The position numbers and the translations under genes are program-made. DNA of 64,000 bases from Streptococcus infantis SK970 (lineage in GTDB: Bacteria; Bacillota; Bacilli; Lactobacillales; Streptococcaceae). A model generated the notes under the pieces. It was not told the DNA's origin. It searched no databases and saw only the letters and a list, made by a program, of their open reading frames with translations. Shown here one piece after another: positions 55,459 to 64,000 of this stretch; positions within the stretch are counted from its first letter, which is position 1; each line of letters begins with the position of its first letter. The stretch lies in NCBI GenBank assembly GCA_000223255.2, contig AFUT01000008.1:1-64000 (forward strand). Direction: 5' to 3'.

Positions 55459-55720
55459 AAATACGCTTTATTCTTAGTAATTTTAAAAAATTCAAGTATC
55501 CACTATATATTCTTGTTTTTCTTCATAGTTGAAACAAAGGCTAACTTTACAGGAACTCCATTCGTTCTTGAATGTTTAAAACTCAAATCTTCTGATTACG
55601 GGATAAGTCTTAATTCATCTTCTAAATAGTTATAAACATTCTCTAAATAATTAAATTACGGTACATTTGCAGAAACATCATTACAAAACATTCGTAGATT
55701 GTATATCTTACTCTTTTTTA
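55459..55720 (-). pseudogene. Degenerate partial copy of the 268-aa gene at 56701-57507
   Basis: Aligns by eye with 56705-56960 over about 255 bp (shared strings such as CTTCATAGTTGAAACAAA and TTTACAGGAACTSCATT, and TCTTCTGATTRYGGGATAA). It has substitutions and small gaps spread along it and stop codons in frame; only the C-terminal third is present. This is real decay, unlike the single-base homopolymer breaks elsewhere. Confidence 0.8.
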
Positions 55721-55843
55721 TGATAAACCACTTACAAAATTTCAGATTCAGTAAAATATCAATTGAAAATTTTTTCTTCATATGATATGCTAACTATATT
55801 AAAATTAAGCATATATAAGAAATAGAAAATGCAGGAAGAACCA
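55721..55843. promoter_or_regulatory. Upstream region of the 263-aa plus-strand gene
   Basis: TATGCTAACTATATTAAAAT-type plus-strand -10 stretch near 55785-55800. The ribosome site GGAAG precedes the ATG at 55844. Confidence 0.35.
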
Positions 55844-56633
55844 ATGAGTGATATTAACGAAGTGATTAGTCTGTATAAATCAAGTTCATTTTATAAAAAA
55901 TATAGAGACACATATTTTTCTGATATTATTTTAAGAGATGCTCTTAAATGCAAGAATTCCATACATAGATATTACGGACTAAATAAAATGAGTTATGAAG
56001 ATGTGCATAGATTATCTACTGATGTTCTACGGGATTTATTTAATAAATTTGCCAAAGAAGTAGATTTCAATGATAAAGAATTATTTTGGAAAATGATTTA
56101 TTCATTCTATATTGACCCAGATTCAAACGGATTGAAAGAACTAAATGGAATCCAGTGTACAGCAGATGGCTTATTTTCTATCCGTAGAATATACAGAAAA
56201 AATGGAATTGACATCAAAACTGTTGAAGAGTACGCTGTGTATCGTAAAATTCCAATATTCTTTTTTCCTCAAGAAAAAACGGAATTAATAGTAGGCGTAA
56301 TTTTGTATTTGGTGATAGAATTGACCATACACTATATGATATTAAGTTGTATCTAGATGCAAAAACGGAAGAAGAACGAAACCAGTGTAAGTTAATCTCT
56401 ACATATAAATTGCCCAAAACAAAATATGGTTAGAAGAACTGGGGTCTTTCAAAAATTTAGTTGATTGGTATGGCATAGAAGGCATTTTTGTAAATGATAA
56501 CTATGACGTTTATGATATTGAGCAAGGAAATGGCAAAGTTATTTCAGCTCACCTCGATAAATATGATTGGGATTGGAGCGAAAATTATTATAGCAATCTC
56601 AGAGGGTATGTTGATCGATTCGTTAAGAAATAA
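55844..56633 (+). CDS. Unknown 263-aa cargo protein, DUF6994-like (frame broken twice)
   Basis: Reconstructed 263 aa with single A residues restored near 56279 and 56424. Start MSDINEVISLYKSSSFYKKY at 55844; an ATG 15 nt earlier has a poorer context. Seen: SFYIDPDSNGLKELNG, FFFPQEKNGINSRRNFVFGD, DRIDHTLYDIKLYLDAK, LGSFKNLVDWYGIEGIFVND. The order of an F-FP strand, an N-x2-R...DR-D segment and a late VDW-GIEGIFV resembles DUF6994 proteins, function unknown. It is the only plus-strand cargo gene besides the repressor. Confidence 0.55.
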
Positions 56634-56700
56634 ATACTATAAATTGTGTACTTTATCCTAAAAGTTAATAGAAAAAACTAATCTTGAGAGTTAATACAAT

Positions 56701-57507
56701 CTAAATACGCTTCACTTTAAGTAATCTTGAAAAACTCAAGTATCCATTATAATATTCTTGTTTTTTCTTCATAGTTGAAACAAAAGCTAATTTTACAGGA
56801 ACTGCATTGTCCCTTGAATGTTTAAAACTTAAATCTTCTGATTGTGGGATAAATCCTAAGTCTTCTTCCAAATATCTATACACTCTTTCAGGAATTACTA
56901 AATTACAGATGTACTTTGCATGATCATTGCTTCGAAACATACGTAGGTAGTACTTCTTATCAGTTTTTCCAAGAAATACCTTACACTCTCCATAGTACAT
57001 AGTCAGATGGTCAGATACTTCTAATTCATTTAGGAGGAGGGACCTACGGGGTAAATATTTTCTGATACCGATTTTATTTTCTAAAACAAATTTTACATCA
57101 GAAATTTCGCACTTATCTTGCGGAGCGTTGACGTTTCCTAACAGCTTTTCTCTATTGACCTTTTCTTCCAAAATACGATTTAAAAGTTGCTCAGCTAAGT
57201 CTGCATCAATCTTCTCATAGTATTCTTTCAGTTCTATTTTCGAAGCAGATTCCAAAGAATATTCACATCCGTCACCATGAGGTGATTTAGGATGGCTCGA
57301 TAGATAGATTTTTCCTTTTTTCTCATTTATCACTAAGTCCACTTTGTAACAACCTGGACAAAATAATTGGTTTTCATACTTAAGTTTCGTCACAACTTTA
57401 TCCTTTTGATATTCCTTTTGCAGATCATGAAGTTCTAATCTCTCATGATTGTAAATACAGTATTGAAATTTATTTTTGTAAACATAATAATCCTTTCTAA
57501 TTATCAT
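56701..57507 (-). CDS. Unknown 268-aa protein with putative zinc-binding N-domain
   Basis: Intact. Start MIIRKDYYVYKNKFQYCIYN. QLFCPGCYKVDLVI, then SSHPKSPHGDGCEYS, look like CxxC plus H/C ligands of a zinc domain. The rest is alpha-beta (KYLPRRSLLLNELEVSDHLT; YLRMFRSNDHAKYICNLVIP), with a basic C-terminus. It is the outermost gene of the IME right end. A decayed copy of its 3' third lies at 55.5 kb, so this locus was duplicated or recombined. Function unknown. Confidence 0.65.
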   Translation of the reverse strand: MIIRKDYYVYKNKFQYCIYNHERLELHDLQKEYQKDKVVTKLKYENQLFCPGCYKVDLVINEKKGKIYLSSHPKSPHGDGCEYSLESASKIELKEYYEKIDADLAEQLLNRILEEKVNREKLLGNVNAPQDKCEISDVKFVLENKIGIRKYLPRRSLLLNELEVSDHLTMYYGECKVFLGKTDKKYYLRMFRSNDHAKYICNLVIPERVYRYLEEDLGFIPQSEDLSFKHSRDNAVPVKLAFVSTMKKKQEYYNGYLSFSRLLKVKRI

Positions 57508-57572
57508 CGATAAAATCTTATTTTAAAAAATCTGAAATGTGTAGTTATCTAAAATCAACATCTATTTCTCTT

Positions 57573-57689
57573 AAACAACACAAAAACGCTCTAGACAATA
57601 TGACTAGAGCGTTTTCTATATATCCGAACATCTAATTTATTTCACAAAAAATGTAGTCAAAAATGTAGTCATTCGGTTGATTTTTATTG
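57573..57689. repeat. Right end of the IME (right copy of the 117-bp repeat)
   Basis: Identical to 40614-40730. It contains a bidirectional terminator and AATGTAGTCA arm repeats (57650-57673). The following 80 bp up to the rpmG stop form attR. Confidence 0.85.
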
Positions 57690-57766
57690 CAATACATTGA
57701 AATTTGAAAAATCAAGAATCGCGTTAAATCAAGGCTTTTTCGTTTCTACTGAAACGTAATGACCCA

Positions 57767-57916
57767 CTATTTAACCTCTGTAAACACAACGTGTTTGCGA
57801 AGTTTTGGTGAGTATTTCTTCAATTGAAGACGGTCTGGAGTGTTACGTTTGTTTTTAGAAGTAAGGTACAAGCGTTCACCAGATTCTTTGTGTTCAAGTG
57901 TAATATTTACGCGCAT
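57767..57916 (-). CDS. rpmG: 50S ribosomal protein L33
   Basis: Encodes 49 aa ([20 protein letters not shown] ... KHVVFTEVK). The standard length is kept even though its last codons come from the integrated element. The 3' end (GAG GTT AAA TAG) differs at third positions from the displaced copy at 42.19 kb, as expected for a site where integration rebuilds the gene end. Cotranscribed with rpmF (15-nt gap). Confidence 0.96.
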
Positions 57917-57931
57917 GGTATCTCCCTTCTA

Positions 57932-58114
57932 TTATTCAGCTGATGCAGCTTTAGCGATCTTACGTCCTTTGTAGTATCCTTTAAGTGATACACGGTGAGA
58001 ACGTGAGTAATCTCCAGTAGTTTCGTCAAAGTTTACAGATGGAGCTGTTACTTTGTAGTGTGTACGACGTTTGTTTTTCTTCGCTTTTGACGTGCGACGT
58101 GCAGGTACTGCCAT
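57932..58114 (-). CDS. rpmF: 50S ribosomal protein L32
   Basis: Encodes 60 aa from the ATG at 58114 ([20 protein letters not shown]), following AAAAGGAG; an upstream in-frame ATG lacks a ribosome site. [12 protein letters not shown] is typical of L32. This form lacks the zinc-ribbon cysteines, so it is the Cys-less type. Lies upstream of rpmG, the usual streptococcal order. Confidence 0.96.
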
Positions 58115-58332
58115 TTTGATTTCTCCTTTTAGTATGTAAATTCGATTCAATCTTGTGATTTTCATCAACCATATTAGAATAACACATTTTTTTGTAAAGT
58201 AAAGTTACTTGACAAAAAAAGTTGTATTTTTTATCGTACACTGCTGAATTGTCTGAAAATTCAAGAATTTTATTCTGTTCTTCATGTGGAAATTGTGCTA
58301 TAATGGTAAAAACTGATATGAGAGGGAACATA

Positions 58333-60036
58333 ATGACAGAATTAGATAAACGTCACCGCAGCAGTATCTATGACAGTATGGTAAAATCACCAAACCGTGC
58401 CATGATGCGAGCAACCGGAATGACAGATAAGGACTTTGAAACACCGATTGTAGGGGTCATTTCAACCTGGGCAGAAAACACTCCATGTAATATCCACTTG
58501 CATGACTTTGGTAAGCTTGCAAAAGAAGGTGTCAAATCTGCAGGTGCTTGGCCTGTACAATTTGGAACCATTACCGTAGCAGACGGGATTGCCATGGGAA
58601 CGCCGGGTATGCGCTTCTCCCTAACGTCACGTGATATCATCGCGGATTCTATCGAAGCTGCTATGGGTGGTCACAACGTAGATGCCTTTGTAGCTATCGG
58701 TGGTTGCGACAAGAATATGCCTGGTTCTATGATTGCCATTGCCAATATGGATATCCCAGCCATTTTCGCCTATGGGGGAACCATTGCACCCGGAAACCTT
58801 GATGGCAAAGACATCGACTTAGTTTCTGTATTTGAAGGAATCGGAAAATGGAACCATGGTGATATGACGGCTGAGGACGTGAAACGTCTGGAATGTAATG
58901 CCTGTCCTGGACCTGGGGGTTGCGGTGGTATGTATACTGCCAATACTATGGCTACTGCTATCGAAGTTTTGGGGATGAGTTTGCCAGGCTCTTCTTCTCA
59001 CCCTGCAGAATCTGCTGATAAGAAAGAAGATATCGAAGCAGCTGGACGCGCCGTTGTCAAAATGCTTGAACTTGGGATCAAACCATCTGATATCTTGACT
59101 CGTGAAGCCTTTGAAGATGCCATTACAGTGACAATGGCTCTAGGTGGTTCTACCAACGCCACTCTTCACTTGCTTGCTATTGCCCACGCAGCTAATGTTG
59201 ACTTGTCTCTTGAGGACTTTAATACTATCCAAGAACGTGTGCCTCACTTGGCCGATTTGAAGCCTTCTGGTCAGTATGTCTTCCAAGACCTCTACGAAGT
59301 TGGTGGTGTGCCTGCGGTTATGAAGTACTTGCTGGCAAATGGCTTCCTTCACGGAGACCGTATCACATGTACTGGTAAAACTGTCGCTGAAAACTTAGCT
59401 GACTTTGCAGACCTCACACCAGGTCAAAAAGTTATCATGCCACTTGAAAATCCTAAACGTGCAGACGGCCCATTGATCATCTTGAACGGTAATCTTGCTC
59501 CTGATGGCGCTGTTGCCAAGGTATCCGGTGTTAAGGTTCGTCGTCACGTTGGTCCAGCCAAGGTATTTGACTCTGAAGAAGATGCTATCCAAGCTGTCTT
59601 GTCAGACGAAATCGTTGATGGCGACGTTGTCGTTGTTCGTTTTGTCGGACCTAAGGGCGGTCCTGGTATGCCTGAGATGCTATCACTTTCTTCTATGATC
59701 GTTGGTAAAGGTCAAGGAGACAAGGTTGCCCTCTTGACAGACGGACGCTTCTCTGGTGGAACTTATGGACTGGTTGTTGGGCACATCGCTCCTGAAGCTC
59801 AGGATGGAGGACCAATTGCCTACCTCCGTACAGGCGATATTGTCACAGTTGATCAAGATACTAAAGAAATTTCTATGGCTGTATCCGAAGAAGAACTTGA
59901 AAAACGTAAGGCAGAAACAACCTTGCCACCACTCTATAGCCGTGGTGTCCTCGGTAAGTACGCCCATACCGTATCTTCTGCATCCCGCGGTGCCGTTACA
60001 GACTTCTGGAATATGGAACAGTCTGGTAAAAAATAA
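58333..60036 (+). CDS. ilvD: Dihydroxy-acid dehydratase
   Basis: Encodes 567 aa from the ATG at 58333 behind GAGAGGGA. Iron-sulphur ligands: [16 protein letters not shown] and [21 protein letters not shown]-terminal [20 protein letters not shown] is also typical. Makes 2-keto acids for valine and isoleucine synthesis. Intact; a terminator follows. A SufT/MIP18-like gene, possibly serving its Fe-S cluster, lies next to it in convergent orientation. Confidence 0.97.
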   Translation: MTELDKRHRSSIYDSMVKSPNRAMMRATGMTDKDFETPIVGVISTWAENTPCNIHLHDFGKLAKEGVKSAGAWPVQFGTITVADGIAMGTPGMRFSLTSRDIIADSIEAAMGGHNVDAFVAIGGCDKNMPGSMIAIANMDIPAIFAYGGTIAPGNLDGKDIDLVSVFEGIGKWNHGDMTAEDVKRLECNACPGPGGCGGMYTANTMATAIEVLGMSLPGSSSHPAESADKKEDIEAAGRAVVKMLELGIKPSDILTREAFEDAITVTMALGGSTNATLHLLAIAHAANVDLSLEDFNTIQERVPHLADLKPSGQYVFQDLYEVGGVPAVMKYLLANGFLHGDRITCTGKTVAENLADFADLTPGQKVIMPLENPKRADGPLIILNGNLAPDGAVAKVSGVKVRRHVGPAKVFDSEEDAIQAVLSDEIVDGDVVVVRFVGPKGGPGMPEMLSLSSMIVGKGQGDKVALLTDGRFSGGTYGLVVGHIAPEAQDGGPIAYLRTGDIVTVDQDTKEISMAVSEEELEKRKAETTLPPLYSRGVLGKYAHTVSSASRGAVTDFWNMEQSGKK

Positions 60037-60043
60037 GCAAATC

Positions 60044-60072
60044 AAAAGCAAGCCTAGATGGCTTGCTTTTTT
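60044..60072 (+). terminator. ilvD terminator
   Basis: AAAAGCAAGCC / GGCTTGCTTTT with a T-tract. Confidence 0.9.
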
Positions 60073-60091
60073 GTAATTTCAAAATTGATAA

Positions 60092-60433
60092 CTATCGCGG
60101 TGGCAGTCCAAGTGCTATGCGTCCATAACGACTAATGCGTGTGATCTTCCAAGCCGGAGACCAGGTAACTTCAACCTTGACATCTTCAATGCCGTCAATT
60201 TGTTTTAAACCTGCTACGATCTCAATCGGCAAACTTTCTGCACAATCACAGGCAGTATCAGTGAAGGTCATGACAACTGTACAAAGACCAGCCTCATCTA
60301 AATGAATCTCATAAATCAATCCAAGATTGTATACATCTAGCTCTACATCTGTATCATAAACTTTCTCGAGTACTTCAATGATTTGGTCTTCCAATGCTAG
60401 AGCACGGTCATTAATCTTGATGTCTTCTCTCAT
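60092..60433 (-). CDS. SufT/MIP18-family (DUF59) iron-sulphur assembly factor
   Basis: Encodes 113 aa. DUF59 features are DPE-like DTDVELDVYNLGLIYEIHLD, VVMTFTDTACDCAESLPIEI and VKVEVTWSPAWKITRIS. TDTACDCAES replaces the common TT-x-CP motif, keeping two Cys. Such proteins help load Fe-S clusters. The convergent neighbour ilvD encodes an Fe-S enzyme. Confidence 0.85.
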   Translation of the reverse strand: MREDIKINDRALALEDQIIEVLEKVYDTDVELDVYNLGLIYEIHLDEAGLCTVVMTFTDTACDCAESLPIEIVAGLKQIDGIEDVKVEVTWSPAWKITRISRYGRIALGLPPR

Positions 60434-60516
60434 TGTATTCCCTCCATTTTTTGACTGTTCCTATTTTCTCATAATTCTGACAATTTGGCAAGTTTTTCCC
60501 AATCCTGTTTAAAGCA

Positions 60517-60545
60517 AAAAAAGTAGAGATAGAATCTCTACTTTT
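60517..60545. terminator. Terminator after the acyltransferase gene
   Basis: AAAAGTAGAGAT / ATCTCTACTTTT, strong stem, A/T flanks on both sides. Confidence 0.85.
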
Positions 60546-60551
60546 CATTGA

Positions 60552-62369
60552 TTATTTTGATTTGACAGGTTTATCTGCAAGAGATTTAACGGCATTATTA
60601 ATAGTTTCTGCATAAAGTTTAGCGCCTTCATCCTGCTTAGTAGTATCACTACCAAAGTGAACTTGGTCTGTCCCTTTCCAAATATCTGGATGATCTTTGG
60701 CTACTTGATTCCAATCTGCAAGTGCAATATATGGATATTTTTGTGCCAATTCACGCGCATAGCTTGCATACTGTTCTACGTAAGGTTGTGTTTCCTGTGT
60801 TGTGTCACCCTCGTATGGAGTTACAAGAACAAGCTGATGTCCCTTAGGTAGATTTGTTATCAGTAGATCAAGATCTTCCTTATAATTTTCAGGGTTATTG
60901 ACACCAGTCGCTATGACTACAATTTTAGGCAAGGCTTTATTCTGACTGTAATTCAGCATCAATGCATTTGCTTGTTTAGTATTTCGACTGATCTGGCCAT
61001 CAATCTGAGCGTCTGGTAAGAGCTCTTTCAATCCAGCTGAAGCACGTAAGGTTACAGAATCTCCAATGATAGATACACCATCAGCTATGTTGTAGCGACT
61101 TGCTTCTGCTTGTTCTGCCATAGTTTTTGTTCGAGTGATATTAGTTTGAGCTTGATTAAGGCCAGTAACCATCAAATCCGTTTCAAAAGCACCTACTTGT
61201 GGAGCTATCAGAACCACAACCAAGGTAATCAAACTAAGAACTCCAACACTACCAGCAAAGATTGGTTTGATGTGCGGAATTTCTTCTGTCATTCGCAAGA
61301 GCTTGCTGGACTTCCCTGCAATAAAAGGTTCGATCACATAGAAAGAAAGGGTAGCAAAGAGATAAGAGAAGATAATCGTTAGAATCACTGCCGGTATATT
61401 CCCCATCAATTGAGAGAAAATAATATAAAACGGCCAGTGGAAAAGATAGACGGCATAGCTGGTATCCGCTAAAAAGCTAATCACCTTTGGTTCTTCGATT
61501 GTCGGAGTTTTCTCATGTAACAGTCGTGCTGCAACAATCATCAGAAGTGCAGCTAAACTTGCTAACAAGAAGCCAAGTAAATAGGCAAATAAGTAAGTGA
61601 ATTTCACGAAGAAGGTCAATAAGAGCAAGACTCCTAGACCAGCCCCGAAGACTAGCAAGGTTTGTCTCAAATCCAAGCTTCTATTCAAGCGTTTGAGAAG
61701 AGGCGTTACATGGTGAACACCTACCAAGGTCGCAAGTACACTTCCTAAGAAGAACGGAAATACATGAGTCAAAGTTGAGAAGTAGAGTGTTGAGTAGGAA
61801 CTAACGATAAAGCTACCAATAAACATAGAAAGGAAGCTAATCATAAAGGTTGCTGAGGAAAGTAGGAAAATCATTCCTCGTAGTTGTCCACTTGTTTTTG
61901 CTCGTTTGGACAAGAACCAGACTGCCAAGCCCCACAAGATATAGTAATGAACTTCAACAGCTAAGCTCCAGTTGTGAACAAAGAGGTGAGGGATAAACTG
62001 GGACTCATAACTTCCTCCTGTCAACATTTCATAGAAGTTAGTTATAAATCCAAGAACACCAGCAATTTGACCACCGATTCCTGCCACATAATCTTGACGA
62101 ACCAAGAACGTGAAGGGCATAACGATGAGGACCATCAAAACAATCGGCGGAAAAATTCGATAGAAGCGTCGTCTGAAAAATCCTATGATATCGATTTTCT
62201 CTTTTTGTCCAAATTCTTCTAATAAAAGTGAAGTAATTAGAAAACCTGAGAAGGTGAAGAAGACGTCAACCCCAAAGAAACCTCCTGGGAAAAGCGTCTG
62301 AAAGAAATGGTACAAGAGTACCAAAAGCAAACCTGTAATCCTAATCAAGGAAAACCATTTAATACGCAT
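60552..62369 (-). CDS. adr: Peptidoglycan O-acetyltransferase (OatA/Adr type)
   Basis: Encodes 605 aa. An N-terminal acyltransferase-3 domain with ten or eleven membrane helices (LLYHFFQTLFPGGFFGVDVF, HNWSLAVEVHYYILWGLAVW), an extracellular C-terminal SGNH domain with VSIIGDSVTLR (catalytic Ser) and DQVHFG (Asp/His). Transfers acetyl groups to muramic acid and raises lysozyme and beta-lactam tolerance. 605 aa is the length of the pneumococcal Adr. Intact, own promoter, terminators at both sides. Confidence 0.92.
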   Translation of the reverse strand: MRIKWFSLIRITGLLLVLLYHFFQTLFPGGFFGVDVFFTFSGFLITSLLLEEFGQKEKIDIIGFFRRRFYRIFPPIVLMVLIVMPFTFLVRQDYVAGIGGQIAGVLGFITNFYEMLTGGSYESQFIPHLFVHNWSLAVEVHYYILWGLAVWFLSKRAKTSGQLRGMIFLLSSATFMISFLSMFIGSFIVSSYSTLYFSTLTHVFPFFLGSVLATLVGVHHVTPLLKRLNRSLDLRQTLLVFGAGLGVLLLLTFFVKFTYLFAYLLGFLLASLAALLMIVAARLLHEKTPTIEEPKVISFLADTSYAVYLFHWPFYIIFSQLMGNIPAVILTIIFSYLFATLSFYVIEPFIAGKSSKLLRMTEEIPHIKPIFAGSVGVLSLITLVVVLIAPQVGAFETDLMVTGLNQAQTNITRTKTMAEQAEASRYNIADGVSIIGDSVTLRASAGLKELLPDAQIDGQISRNTKQANALMLNYSQNKALPKIVVIATGVNNPENYKEDLDLLITNLPKGHQLVLVTPYEGDTTQETQPYVEQYASYARELAQKYPYIALADWNQVAKDHPDIWKGTDQVHFGSDTTKQDEGAKLYAETINNAVKSLADKPVKSK

Positions 62370-62452
62370 ACGAGTTTATTCTCCATTCATTAGATTGGCA
62401 AAAAAGCCATCTAATTTCCATCGGTAGTACCTTTATTTTATCAAAAAAACAG

Positions 62453-62482
62453 AAAAATCCTAAGATAAAACTTAGGATTTTT
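62453..62482. terminator. Bidirectional-type terminator after tgt
   Basis: AAAATCCTAAG / CTTAGGATTTT, strong stem, 20 nt after the tgt stop. Confidence 0.85.
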
Positions 62483-62501
62483 AGCTGATACTAAGCTAAA
62501 T

Positions 62502-63642
<1,141 letters not shown>

Positions 63643-63838
63643 TTTTTACCTCCGAAGCTGGGAAAGACAGTCCCAGTTCTTACTTTGCGCCCAGGGGCAT
63701 ACTGTATGATTCTATCAAAAAAACAGGAACTGTCACGAACTATGGTATAAGTGACAAATGTTTTTCAATGCTTTCTGTTGCTTATCAATAGTTGAGTTTT
63801 TGCTTATTTTTATTTAAAATCATTTCCGTTGATTTTCG
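63643..63838. promoter_or_regulatory. tgt leader and promoter
   Basis: A minus-strand -10 TAGAAT (63714-63709) is preceded by GTGACA (63735-63730), with a short 15-nt spacer. The leader has a CTGGGA / TCCCAG hairpin (63660-63678) just before the ribosome site. No riboswitch family was recognised. Confidence 0.4.
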
Positions 63839-64000
63839 TCATTTTTTTAAATCGTATTCATCTTCGTATTCATCTTCGTATTCATTTTCATACTCACCTT
63901 TGCCCGTATAGTTGAGAAGGCTACAATTTAGTTTTAATAGTTTACATTGGAGGGTGTCCCTCCAACTCCCCGACCTCTGGACAAGGTCTATTTTTTGAAA
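63839..64000 (-). CDS. C-terminal end of an unidentified protein (runs off the window)
   Basis: An open frame from the window edge to a TGA at 63839, 53 codons. The C-terminus is a highly acidic repeat, GEYENEYEDEYEDEYDLKK. This comes from three copies of a 12-bp unit (63853-63888). No upstream part is visible, so family and even coding status are uncertain; frame errors may also occur. Confidence 0.4.
   Translation of the reverse strand, partial: FQKIDLVQRSGSWRDTLQCKLLKLNCSLLNYTGKGEYENEYEDEYEDEYDLKK
63853..63888. repeat. 12-bp tandem repeat, three copies
   Basis: CGTATTCATCTT twice and CGTATTCATTTT once in tandem. If coding, each unit gives Asp/Asn-Glu-Tyr-Glu on the minus strand. Confidence 0.75.

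Larger units (their letters stand above)
42183..57784. mobile_element. 15.6-kb integrative mobilizable element in rpmG
   Basis: Bounded by rpmG 3'-end sequence at both sides (42183-42200 and 57767-57784), with AATGTAGTCA arm repeats inside each end (42270-42293; 57650-57673). The left part carries int, xis, rolling-circle rep, a double-strand origin and a TcpA-like ATPase. The right part carries defence, surface exclusion and unknown cargo. No conjugation channel genes are present, so it is mobilizable rather than self-transmissible. IMEs with a PF01719-type Rep and a TcpA coupling protein are known in streptococci. Confidence 0.8.

Noticed and set aside
63643..63720. preQ1 riboswitch upstream of tgt
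   Set aside because: Only one simple hairpin is visible; no preQ1 aptamer core or pseudoknot pattern was recognised.

Overview
The window looks like a chromosome segment of a mitis-group Streptococcus (S. mitis / S. oralis / S. pneumoniae relatives). The evidence is the protein make-up of its core genes: HexA-type MutS beside ArgR and ArgS, an Adr/OatA acyltransferase, Tgt, IlvD, L32/L33, a YesMN (TCS07-like) two-component system, and a GlsB/AmaP/Gls24 stress operon. The DNA is AT-rich throughout. No rRNA or tRNA genes and no CRISPR array were found.

Layout. (1) 1 to about 22.65 kb is the body of a large conjugative element, almost all on the minus strand: an AEP-type primase/replication protein, small membrane and accessory proteins, a probable oriT, ribbon-helix-helix (RHH) proteins, a secreted nuclease, a PD-(D/E)XK nuclease, a MobL/MobP2 relaxase, a giant primase-ArdC-metalloprotease polyvalent protein, topoisomerase III, a Clp-type ATPase, and VirB2-like and VirB8-like transfer proteins. 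Four of its operons start at promoters sharing a TGTCCCTTTA box in place of a -35. Neither end of this element is visible. (2) 23.1-26.2 kb holds an LPXTG adhesin with a long Thr/Ser/Glu stalk, translationally coupled to a GtrA-like membrane protein. (3) 26.4-40.5 kb is mostly core: a LytTR/DUF3021 pair, mutS, argR, argS, an array of structured 124-nt repeats, nrdI, yesN-yesM-yesL, and the stress operon glsB-amaP-DUF2273-gls24-csbD behind a CcpA (cre) site. (4) 40.6-57.8 kb is a tandem array of elements inserted at the 3' end of rpmG: a remnant right end, a small integrase-less module carrying cadD-cadX, and a 15.6-kb integrative mobilizable element (IME). The IME has integrase, excisionase, a rolling-circle Rep with a pMV158-type nick site, a TcpA-like ATPase, an AbiL-like two-gene defence system, a SEC10/PgrA surface-exclusion protein with a divergent repressor, and several unknown cargo genes. 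(5) 57.77-64 kb is core again: rpmG, rpmF, ilvD, a SufT/MIP18-like gene, adr/oatA and tgt.

A key caution: about 39 apparent frameshifts occur across the window, in mobile and core genes alike. Almost all are repaired by adding one A or T to a short homopolymer, and always in the same direction (a missing base). After repair, lengths and family sequences become normal; Tgt, for example, returns to 380 aa. I therefore read most broken genes as sequencing/assembly artefacts and give the reconstructed gene extents. Real decay is seen in only one clear place, a degenerate partial copy of an IME cargo gene at about 55.5 kb.

How the parts work together: the left element carries DNA processing (relaxase, RHH proteins, oriT), DNA metabolism (primase, topoisomerase) and part of a type IV secretion channel. 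The IME has its own excision, replication and coupling functions but no complete channel, so it probably borrows one. The IME and the cadmium module share the rpmG site and appear to have accreted there one after another.
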